Assembly (NCBI RefSeq): GCF_011759385.1
Contig: NZ_JAARLY010000001.1
Coordinates: 372,001 to 436,000, forward strand
Direction of reading: 5' to 3'
From: Oleiagrimonas sp. C23AA
Lineage (GTDB): Bacteria > Pseudomonadota > Gammaproteobacteria > Xanthomonadales > Rhodanobacteraceae
Length of the DNA: 64,000 nt
Part shown: in pieces, positions 15,468 through 23,088 of the stretch
Layout of the letters: the number at the start of each line of letters is the position of its first letter
Position numbering within the stretch: the stretch's first letter is position 1
The notes under the pieces: model-generated
The model's input: the letters and a program-made list of their open reading frames with translations, nothing else
Databases searched by the model: none
Told to the model about the DNA's origin: nothing
Position numbers and translations under genes: made by a program

Positions 15468-17984
15468 ATGCTCAGAACCAAGGCTTTTACACTGCTGGCT
15501 GTGGCCGCGGTATGGCCCGTGTGCGCACTTGCCGCCGACTCGGGCCTGAAACTGGATGCGCAGGATGTGCTGTCCATGCAGGGGCTGGACGTGGTCGTGC
15601 ACCAGAATACTTTCCATCCGGTGTTCCGCGACGAAAAGAACGCCGGCATCCAGATCATTCTCGAGGACCGGCGCATCGCCACCGATGGTGAAGTGCGGCT
15701 GATGCCGACGCCGGAGCAATGGGACCCGGTGCCCCTGTTCGTGCGCCGCACGCATGGCGAGGTGCCCAACCAGCTGGTGGTGCGCTCCGGCTATCGCGAC
15801 ATCCCGCTGATGTATCACATCGTGGTGACACCGGAAGGGCGTGGCGGATTTCGCGTCGCGGTCAACCTGGATCAGCCGCTGCCGAAAAAACTGGTGGGCA
15901 AGGCCGGTTTCAACCTGGACTTTCTGCCCAGTGCCTACTTCGGCAAAAGCTATCTACTGGGGGCAGCTTCCGGCATCTTCCCGCGCCATCCGGCCACCGG
16001 GCCCATGCGAACGCGTGCTGACGGCAAACAGGAGCCGCTGCCGATGGCGCAGGGCGGCCACACCATGACCTTGTCGCCGGAGGATCCTTCGACACGGGTC
16101 GCCATCACCTCTGACACCGCCCCCTTGAAGCTTTACGACGCGCGCGGCCAGGCGCAGAACGGCTGGTTCGTGGTGCGCGCTCTGATTCCCGCCGGCGCCA
16201 CCAAGAACGCCATCGTCTGGCATGTGCATCCGCATGTGGTGCCCGGGTGGGTGCGCAAGCCCGTGGTCTCGTACAACCAGGTCGGCTATACGCCCAGGCG
16301 CGCCAAGGTGGCGATGATCGAGCTCGATCCCAACGATCACGATGCGCCGGACACGGCACGGGTGATGAAGGTGCAGGCCGACGGCAGCTACCGCGAGGTC
16401 TACCGGGGTCCGATCAAGCCCTGGGGGCGTTGGCTTCGCTACAACTATGCGCGCTTTGATTTCTCCAGCGTGCATGCGCCGGGCATCTACGCCATCCGCT
16501 ATCAGGGGCACACCTTCGGGCCATTCCGCATTGCGCCAGACCTTTACGCCAAGGGGGTGTGGCAGCCATCGCTCGATTCCTACCTGGCGGTGGAAATGGA
16601 TCATGTGAAGGTGCGCGAGAACTATCGTGTATGGCACGGCGATTCGCATCGCGACGATGCACGTCAGGCGCCACCAAACCACGTGCATTTCGACGGCTAT
16701 CGCATGGGTGCGCATCTGGATTCGCCGTTCAAGGCCGGTCAGCACGTGCCGGGGCTGAATGTGGGAGGCTGGTTCGATGCCGGGGACTACGACATCCGCA
16801 CCCAGAGCCAGGATTACGTGGTGCGCGATCTGGCCATGGCCGATGTTCTGTTCCACACCGACTGGGACAACCTGTCGGTAGACGAGAAGGCGCGCAAGGT
16901 CACCATGCGCCAGCCCGATGGCGTGCCCGATGCGGTGCAGCAGGCGCGTCATGGTGCGCTGCAACTGTTGGCGCAGTATCACGCCTTCGGCCATGCGGCT
17001 CTGGGTATCATCGCGCCAACGCTGCACCAGTACACGCATCTGGGCGACGCGGCGTCGAAAACCGACGGCCTGATCTACGACTCGAAGCTGGGGCCGCTGC
17101 AGCGCGACGGCGTTCATTCGGGCGTGCCCGATGACCGCTGGGTATTCACCACGCGCTCGTCGTCGCTGGACTACCTGACCGCAGGCGCATTGGCCTCGGC
17201 CAGCCGCACGTTGCGTGATCATGACGCCGCGCTGGCGCAACGTTGTCTGACGGTGGCGCTGAAGCTTTGGGCCCAGGAGCATGCCGAGAAGCCCGCGATG
17301 CCGAAGGAATTCGGCATGACCGGCGGTCCGCTGCGCATGGAAGAGGCCGCCGCTGCCGTACAGCTGATACTCGCCACGCACGGCCGTGCCGATATCAAGG
17401 CACGGCTGAAAGCGTTGCAGCCGGCCATCAGCCGGCACTTTGATCGGGTTGGGTGGATCGCGGTGCAGGCCATCCCGTACATGGATGCCCGCTACAAGGC
17501 ATCGCTCAAAGCCGCGCTGCGTGCCTACAAGACCAAGCTGGACGACCAGCTGGCGAAGAACCCCTTTGGCGTGCCGATCAGCCGCGCCACCTGGGGTGGA
17601 GCCGGGCAAGTCAGCCGCTTCGCCTTTGCCATGTACATGCTGCACAAGGCGTTCCCGGATGTGGTCGGCACCGGCTACACGCTGCGAGGCTTTGATTACA
17701 TCCTCGGTCGGCATCCGGCCTCGAACCTGTCGATGGTCTCGGCGGTGGGCACGCAATCGCGGCTGGCTGCCTACGGCAACAACCGCGCCGATGACAGTTT
17801 CATCGCCGGCGGCCTGGTGCCGGGCGTGCTGATCGTCAAGCCGGACTTTCCCGAGATGAAGGCGCACTGGCCGTTCCTCTGGTACGAAAGCGAGTACGTC
17901 ATCGACACCGCCTCGTCATGGATTCTTACCGCCAATGCGGCGCAGGCGTTGACGAGTGCGACGGCGGCGTCAGCGGCGCCCTAA
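15468..17984 (+). CDS. Exported glycoside hydrolase family 9 (endo/exo-beta-glucanase type)
   Basis: ATG 15468 is preferred over ATG 15438: it follows AAGGGAAAG and directly opens the signal peptide MLRTKAFTLLAVAAVW...CALAA. The protein has 838 residues. A CelD-type Ig-like domain (VVSYNQVGYTP, about residue 265) precedes the (alpha/alpha)6 catalytic barrel. GH9 residues are present: Asp437 and Asp440 in GGWFDAGDYD, and Glu807/Glu809 in WYESEYVID near the C-terminus, where the proton donor is expected. The first 250 residues form an extra N-terminal region that I do not recognise. It should hydrolyse beta-glucan-type chains in the periplasm or outside the cell. A GC hairpin (17985-18009) follows the stop. 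Confidence 0.87.
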   Translation: MLRTKAFTLLAVAAVWPVCALAADSGLKLDAQDVLSMQGLDVVVHQNTFHPVFRDEKNAGIQIILEDRRIATDGEVRLMPTPEQWDPVPLFVRRTHGEVPNQLVVRSGYRDIPLMYHIVVTPEGRGGFRVAVNLDQPLPKKLVGKAGFNLDFLPSAYFGKSYLLGAASGIFPRHPATGPMRTRADGKQEPLPMAQGGHTMTLSPEDPSTRVAITSDTAPLKLYDARGQAQNGWFVVRALIPAGATKNAIVWHVHPHVVPGWVRKPVVSYNQVGYTPRRAKVAMIELDPNDHDAPDTARVMKVQADGSYREVYRGPIKPWGRWLRYNYARFDFSSVHAPGIYAIRYQGHTFGPFRIAPDLYAKGVWQPSLDSYLAVEMDHVKVRENYRVWHGDSHRDDARQAPPNHVHFDGYRMGAHLDSPFKAGQHVPGLNVGGWFDAGDYDIRTQSQDYVVRDLAMADVLFHTDWDNLSVDEKARKVTMRQPDGVPDAVQQARHGALQLLAQYHAFGHAALGIIAPTLHQYTHLGDAASKTDGLIYDSKLGPLQRDGVHSGVPDDRWVFTTRSSSLDYLTAGALASASRTLRDHDAALAQRCLTVALKLWAQEHAEKPAMPKEFGMTGGPLRMEEAAAAVQLILATHGRADIKARLKALQPAISRHFDRVGWIAVQAIPYMDARYKASLKAALRAYKTKLDDQLAKNPFGVPISRATWGGAGQVSRFAFAMYMLHKAFPDVVGTGYTLRGFDYILGRHPASNLSMVSAVGTQSRLAAYGNNRADDSFIAGGLVPGVLIVKPDFPEMKAHWPFLWYESEYVIDTASSWILTANAAQALTSATAASAAP

Positions 17985-18009
17985 GCGCGGCCCTGTATAG
18001 ATGCCGCGC
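17985..18009 (+). terminator. Possible weak terminator after the GH9 gene
   Basis: GCGCGGC (17985-17991) and GCCGCGC (18003-18009) pair perfectly around an 11-nt loop directly after the GH9 stop. There is no following T-run, so it may be a Rho-assisted or mRNA-stabilising hairpin. It separates the halogenase/GH9 operon from the GH35/GH43 unit. Confidence 0.4.
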
Positions 18010-18051
18010 CGGACAAGTCATCACGGTGGTGATGTGTCGAATAAAATATAT

Positions 18052-18067
18052 GGACGTCTAAACGTCT
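18052..18067. promoter_or_regulatory. Tandem 8-bp operator-like repeat before the GH35/GH43 unit
   Basis: GGACGTCT (18052-18059) is followed without gap by AAACGTCT (18060-18067), just downstream of the AT-rich stretch ATAAAATATAT (18040-18050) that could hold a -10 box. Each unit matches the enterobacterial MetJ half-site AGACGTCT at seven of eight positions. A metabolic repressor site at the head of this transcription unit is plausible, but which protein binds it is unknown. Confidence 0.45.
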
Positions 18068-18167
18068 ATTTTTCACATAGAAGGAAGTCAGTAGTAAGCA
18101 TATGGCCGAGCACTTTTCTACAAAGGCGTCCACGTCCACTCGGGCCTTGGCGAGAAGGGTATCGGGC

Positions 18168-19856
18168 ATGAGCGTGCCGCGCCGTTTCAGGTGCTGGCTG
18201 GTGTCGGCATGCGCAATGGGTATGGCGGGCTTGTTTCCGTACGGCGCTGTCGCCTCGACACCCTCGAAAGCCGTGACGCCGCAGCTGGTTCATCGTCACG
18301 GAGCGGTGCAGCTGGTGGTCGACGGCAAGCCTCTGCTGATACGCGGCGGCGAGCTGGAAAACTCTTCGGCCTCGAGTCTGGCCTACCTTCAAAAGCTGTG
18401 GCCAAGGCTTGAGGCGTTACATCTCAACACGGTGATTGCGCCGGCGTATTGGGATTTGATCGAGCCTGCCGAAGGCCGTTTCAATTTCAAGACGGTGGAT
18501 GGCCTGATCGCGCAGGCCAGGGCGCATCACATGCACGTGGTGCTGCTGTGGTTTGGCAGCTGGAAGAACAGCATGTCCAGTTACGTGCCGGCGTGGGTGA
18601 AGCGCGATCCCGCGCGTTTCCCGCGGGCGGTGGGTTCCGACGGTGCGCCGATGGAGATACTGTCCGCGCTCAGCGACAACAATCTTCAGGCCGATAGCCG
18701 TGCCTTCGTCGCCCTGATGCGCCATCTCAAGCAGATGGACGGCGTCCAGCACACGGTGGTGATGGTGCAGGTGGAGAACGAGGTCGGCATGCTGCCGACG
18801 GCGCGTGAGCACAGCGCGGCGGCCAATGCCGCGTTCAAGGCCGCCGTGCCGCGCGCATTGACTGACTACCTGAAAGCGCATCGTTCCAAACTGGCGCCAG
18901 CGCTACGCAAAGCCTGGCGCGCGCACGGCGAACGCCAGGGTGCGTCCTGGATCAAAACCTTTGGCAAAAGCGTCTGGACTGACGAACTGTTCACCGCCTG
19001 GACCGAGGCGCGCTACACCGGGCAGGTCGCGGCGCGCGGCAAGGCGGTGTATGACCTGCCGATGTACGTGAACGCGGCGCTGGTTCGTCCACACACGTTA
19101 CCCGGTCAGTACCCCAGTGGCGGGCCGTTGCCGCATCTGTTCGATATCTGGCACGCAGCGGCGCCGGCCATCGACATGCTGTCGCCGGATATCTACTTCC
19201 CCAATTTCAGTGCGTGGGCGCAGCGCTACGCCACGCGCAAGCAGGGCTTTTTCATTCCCGAAACCGGGCGTGTGTCCGGCGCGCAGATGGGCGCCAATGC
19301 GTTGTATGCGTACGGCGCGTTGAAGGCCATGGGCGTGTCACCGTATGCGCCCGAATTTCTCTCCGCTGCCGACGCCAAAGCGCTGGGCCAGGCCTTCGGC
19401 GTGGTGCAGCAACTCACACCAATGATCTTGGCCCGGCAGGGCACATCATCCATGACCATGCTGCTGCCGCCTGCGGCTTTCCATGGCAAGGCGGACCTCA
19501 CGCCCCAGCAGGTAACCATGGGTGCGTACACCTTCACCACGCGCTATCGGCCCAAGGGCGCTGTATCCATTGGCGCAAAAAACGAGGCTACTGCTGATGG
19601 AGTCCATGCCGCGCTGATTATCCGCGGCGCCCCGGATGATTTCTGGGTGGCCGGCATCGGCGCCACGCTGAGGTTTTCAAGCGCATCGCACGGCACTTCG
19701 CGGGTGGGTATCGCTTCGGTTTGGGAAGGCCATTTCGAGCATGGCCACTGGCTGCGCGGTCGCCAGTTGAATGGCGATGACACCAATCAGGGGCGATGGC
19801 TGCAACTGCCCGCAGACCAGTTCGTGATACGCGAAGTGCATCTTTACCGTTATTGA
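18168..19856 (+). CDS. Exported GH35-type beta-galactosidase-like protein with DUF5597-like C-terminus
   Basis: ATG 18168 follows GAAGGG with suitable spacing and opens a signal peptide (MSVPRRF...YGAVAS), giving 562 residues. An ATG at 18102 in the same frame adds 22 residues before the signal and is the alternative start. The TIM barrel shows the acid/base motif VQVENEVG and a nucleophile Glu in FIPETGR, the pair expected in family GH35. The C-terminal third (after SMTMLLPPAAF) resembles DUF5597, a beta-sandwich common in Bacteroidetes and Xanthomonas GH35-like enzymes. It likely removes terminal beta-galactose or a related sugar in the periplasm. The GH43 gene follows 27 bases downstream. 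Confidence 0.83.
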   Translation: MSVPRRFRCWLVSACAMGMAGLFPYGAVASTPSKAVTPQLVHRHGAVQLVVDGKPLLIRGGELENSSASSLAYLQKLWPRLEALHLNTVIAPAYWDLIEPAEGRFNFKTVDGLIAQARAHHMHVVLLWFGSWKNSMSSYVPAWVKRDPARFPRAVGSDGAPMEILSALSDNNLQADSRAFVALMRHLKQMDGVQHTVVMVQVENEVGMLPTAREHSAAANAAFKAAVPRALTDYLKAHRSKLAPALRKAWRAHGERQGASWIKTFGKSVWTDELFTAWTEARYTGQVAARGKAVYDLPMYVNAALVRPHTLPGQYPSGGPLPHLFDIWHAAAPAIDMLSPDIYFPNFSAWAQRYATRKQGFFIPETGRVSGAQMGANALYAYGALKAMGVSPYAPEFLSAADAKALGQAFGVVQQLTPMILARQGTSSMTMLLPPAAFHGKADLTPQQVTMGAYTFTTRYRPKGAVSIGAKNEATADGVHAALIIRGAPDDFWVAGIGATLRFSSASHGTSRVGIASVWEGHFEHGHWLRGRQLNGDDTNQGRWLQLPADQFVIREVHLYRY

Positions 19857-19883
19857 TTTACCCGCTTGTACGAGGACTCGGAC

Positions 19884-21572
19884 ATGAAGCATGGCAGGTG
19901 GATGTGGGCATGGTTGCTGGCACTGGTGCCGTTACTCGGCTTTGCCCAGGACAAACCACTCAGTGCACACTTCTCATGGTTCGACTATCGCGGTGGCGAT
20001 CCGTCGGACATGATCAAGGCGGGACCGGACACGTATCGCAATCCGATCCTGCATGGTTTCTACTCCGACCCCAGCATCACTCGCGCTGGACGCGACTATT
20101 ACCTGGTCAGCTCCACGTTTGCCTATTTTCCGGGCATTCCGGTGTTCCACAGCCGCGACTTGGTGCACTGGACGCAGATCGGCAATGCCATCAGCCGGCC
20201 GGGGCAGCTGGACTTCAAACACCTGCGCCTGTCGCGTGGCGTGTTCGCGCCGGCGATCACCTATCACGACGGGTTGTTCTACATCTTAAACACCTGCGTC
20301 GATTGCGGTGGCAACTATCTGATCACCGCCAAGAACCCGGCGGGCCCCTGGTCCGATCCGGTCTGGCTGCCGGGGATTGATGGCATTGACGTCTCGCTGT
20401 TCTTTGATGACGACGGCCGTGCCTGGATCGTCAACAATGGGCCGCCGCCCGAGAAACCACGCTATCAAGGCCATCGCGCCATCTGGCTGCAGCAGTTTGA
20501 TCCCAAGACCCAAAAGATGATCGGACCGCGCACTGTGCTGGTCGACGGCGGCGTGCATCCGCAAACCCATCCGGTCTGGATCGAGGGGCCACATCTGCTC
20601 AAGCATGACGGTTATTACTACCTGTCGGCGGCGCAGGGCGGCACCGCCGAGCAACATTCGCAGGTGGTGTTGCGTGCGCGAAAGATCACCGGCCCTTATA
20701 TGCCCTACGCCGACAACCCCATTCTCACCCAGCGCGACCTGCCGGCGGGTCGGGCGCTGCCGGTCACCTCGGCCGGGCATGCCGATATGGTGCAGACGCC
20801 CGATGGCGCCTGGTGGGCCACCTTTCTGGCGGTGCGACCGTACAAGGGCAATTTCTACAATACCGGCCGCGAAACCTTCCTGTTGCCGGTCACCTGGAAG
20901 CAGGGCTGGCCGGTCATCCTGCCGCATGGCGCGCGCGTGCCCTACGTGCATGTGCGCCCCCATCTGCCCCTGGGGCGTGCTGCCCAGCCGACCGCCGGTG
21001 CGTTCCACATCCGCAACCGTTTTGACAGCAAAACCCTGCCGCTGGACTGGATGATGCTGCGCAATCCGCGCAGCAGCTGGTGGCACACCGGCCACGGTCT
21101 GACCATCACAGCGCGCGCCGTGCATCTGGGCGACAAGGGCAACCCGTCATTCCTCGGCCGCCGCCAGCAGCATATGGATGCCCACGTCGAAACGCGCATG
21201 CTTTTCACGCCGCGGCATGATGGTGACAAAGCCGGCCTGGTCGCCTTGCAGAACGATGATTACTTCTACTTCGTCGGCCTGGTCCGCACGCACGGCCACA
21301 CCGAAATCCAGGTGGATAAACGCGCCGGCGCGGATGACCCCAAGCAGGGAGCCGTCGTTGCACGTCAAACCATCACGCTGGCGCCAGGGCAGCCCCTTTA
21401 CCTGGGCATCGACACCAAAGGCGGCCAATACAGCTTCCGCTACGCCACCCAAAAGGGACGCTGGACCACGTTGCTGCGAAATGCCGACGGCACCATTCTT
21501 TCCACGCAGACCGCCGGCGGTTTCGTCGGCGCGGTGATGGGTGTGTATGCGGCGACCGGAAAGGGGCATTAA
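19884..21572 (+). CDS. Exported glycoside hydrolase family 43 with C-terminal lectin-like domain
   Basis: ATG 19884 opens the signal peptide MKHGRWMWAWLLALVPLLGFAQ, so it is chosen over ATG 19866. The protein has 562 residues. GH43 active-site residues are seen: base Asp62 in FYSDPSITRAG, the second Asp in GIDVSLFFDDDGR, and general acid Glu in WIEGPHLLKHDGYYYLS. Residues from about 370 to the end form a concanavalin-like GH43_C2 domain (LVALQNDDYFYFVGLV). It should cleave xylose or arabinofuranose side groups in the periplasm, complementing the cytoplasmic GH43 at 5320. It is the last gene of the locus. A terminator lies 34 bases downstream. Confidence 0.9.
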   Translation: MKHGRWMWAWLLALVPLLGFAQDKPLSAHFSWFDYRGGDPSDMIKAGPDTYRNPILHGFYSDPSITRAGRDYYLVSSTFAYFPGIPVFHSRDLVHWTQIGNAISRPGQLDFKHLRLSRGVFAPAITYHDGLFYILNTCVDCGGNYLITAKNPAGPWSDPVWLPGIDGIDVSLFFDDDGRAWIVNNGPPPEKPRYQGHRAIWLQQFDPKTQKMIGPRTVLVDGGVHPQTHPVWIEGPHLLKHDGYYYLSAAQGGTAEQHSQVVLRARKITGPYMPYADNPILTQRDLPAGRALPVTSAGHADMVQTPDGAWWATFLAVRPYKGNFYNTGRETFLLPVTWKQGWPVILPHGARVPYVHVRPHLPLGRAAQPTAGAFHIRNRFDSKTLPLDWMMLRNPRSSWWHTGHGLTITARAVHLGDKGNPSFLGRRQQHMDAHVETRMLFTPRHDGDKAGLVALQNDDYFYFVGLVRTHGHTEIQVDKRAGADDPKQGAVVARQTITLAPGQPLYLGIDTKGGQYSFRYATQKGRWTTLLRNADGTILSTQTAGGFVGAVMGVYAATGKGH

Positions 21573-21605
21573 CCGATTACACGGCACCAGATGCTGTCCG
21601 CAAGA

Positions 21606-21643
21606 AACGAGAAAGTCCGCCTATTAAGGCGGCCTTTCTCGTT
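21606..21643 (-). terminator. Terminator for tRNA-Ala (and converging GH43 unit)
   Basis: AACGAGAAAG (21606-21615) pairs with CTTTCTCGTT (21634-21643), and inside it CCGCC (21617-21621) pairs with GGCGG (21628-21632). On the minus strand the hairpin is followed by a U-rich run (TTTCTTG). It sits between the converging GH43 and tRNA genes and can serve both. Confidence 0.7.
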
Positions 21644-21651
21644 GAATCGAT

Positions 21652-21727
<76 letters not shown>

Positions 21728-21773
21728 ACGCGAGCGGCGCATGTTAGCGCAATGAGGGGCTTTCGCCAAGCCC

Positions 21774-22907
21774 TCAAGGCAGAAGCGGCGCCAGGCGCTC
21801 GCGCAGCAGGGGGCCGCGCCAGCCGTCGAAGGTTTCCGGCCACTCACCGGTGATGGCGATGCGCTCGATGGCCTTGCGTGGGCACAAGAGGCCGGCGGGC
21901 AGGTCCAGTTCCTGGGCCAGGGTATCCACTTCGCGTTTCATGGCGGCCACCGCGCGCTTTTGCGCGTCCTGCGGTGCGGGCGGGATGCTGGCGGTGGCGT
22001 CGACATCTTCAGCGCTGATCGGTGTTTGCAGCTGGGCCATCAGCTCGCGCCGTTGGGCGCCGCGCAGGGCGCGGCGGCCGCGGGTGATCGCGGCCAGTTC
22101 GCTGTCGGTCTGCGGTCGATCGCTGACCATGCTCATGGCCATGGCGTCTTCGAACAGCCACGGGCGCGGCGTGTCCAGCTCACGAGCGGTGCGGTCGCGC
22201 CATAGCAGAATACGCCGCAGCAGGGCCTGGTTCTCGCGGGACCATTCGGCGGCGCCACGGAATTCACGTTGCGGTTGCTCGTCGCCACTCTGGGCGGCGC
22301 GGTGCAGCATGCGCTGGCAGTCCTCTTCCAGCCAGGCAGTGCGGCCGAGTGACTCCAGCCTGGTTTGCAGCGCTTGCTGGATGGGCTCCAGATAGACCAC
22401 GTCGAGGGTGGCATAGGCTTGCTGGGAGGCGGTGAGTGGACGCTGCAGCCAGTCCGAGCGGGTTTCACCCTTGTCCAGCTCCATGCCGCAGAATTGGAGC
22501 ACCAGTGCACGGTAGCTCAGGCCCAGGCCATAACCGCACATGGCGGCGGCCAGCTGGGTGTCGAAGAAGTGGCCAAGGCCCCGCGGCAGCAGCGGGGCGA
22601 GCGCTTCGAAGTCCTCGCTGGGGCTGTGCATGATCCGCGGGCCGAGATGCCGGGACAGTGCCTGGCTCAATGCCGGGCCAGCGTCGAACTGCGTGGGATC
22701 GACCAGCGCGTAGCGATCAGCGGCGCCCAGCTGCAGCAGCGCCAGTTGCGGATAGAAGGTGTTGCGGCGCATGAATTCAGTATCAATACCCAGCGGCGCT
22801 TCGGCCGGCACGGCGGCCAGCCAGTCGCCCAGTTGGGCGGCGTTGTCGATCCAGTCGGCGGACGGGGCCAGCGCGGCGCTACCGGCCTGGTTCAATGTCT
22901 GACTCAA
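21774..22907 (-). CDS. rnd: Ribonuclease D
   Basis: The preferred start is TTG at 22907 (MSQTLNQAG...), giving 377 residues, close to the usual 370-375 of RNase D. A longer frame to 23090 would add 61 residues with no domain and would overlap the divergent promoter. The DEDDy exonuclease core begins with GIDTEFMRRNTFYPQLALLQL (first Asp and Glu metal ligands), followed by YATLDVVYLEPI, and an HRDC domain follows about residue 205 (ALLRRILLWRDRTARELD). It trims 3' ends of tRNA precursors and stable RNAs. The tRNA-Ala(CGC) gene lies just downstream on the same strand. Confidence 0.9.
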   Translation of the reverse strand: MSQTLNQAGSAALAPSADWIDNAAQLGDWLAAVPAEAPLGIDTEFMRRNTFYPQLALLQLGAADRYALVDPTQFDAGPALSQALSRHLGPRIMHSPSEDFEALAPLLPRGLGHFFDTQLAAAMCGYGLGLSYRALVLQFCGMELDKGETRSDWLQRPLTASQQAYATLDVVYLEPIQQALQTRLESLGRTAWLEEDCQRMLHRAAQSGDEQPQREFRGAAEWSRENQALLRRILLWRDRTARELDTPRPWLFEDAMAMSMVSDRPQTDSELAAITRGRRALRGAQRRELMAQLQTPISAEDVDATASIPPAPQDAQKRAVAAMKREVDTLAQELDLPAGLLCPRKAIERIAITGEWPETFDGWRGPLLRERLAPLLP

Positions 22908-23088
22908 GAAATGTTCCCGTACGAAGGGCGCGCGGTTGCGGTCACGCGCCGAGAGTTTGAAAGCCAAGGCCGCCAACGATAGCAGGACGTGTGCATCGGG
23001 GCATGAGCAAAGCCCCCGGTTGCGGTTATGCTTTGCAGGTCGGCGCACGTCAGGTGCGCCTTTTGTTCCGTTAAGGACCTGCCTTGTC

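Noticed and set aside
15954-17867. A 637-codon frame antisense to the GH9 gene
   Set aside because: It mirrors a good GH9 gene and shows no family or start signal.
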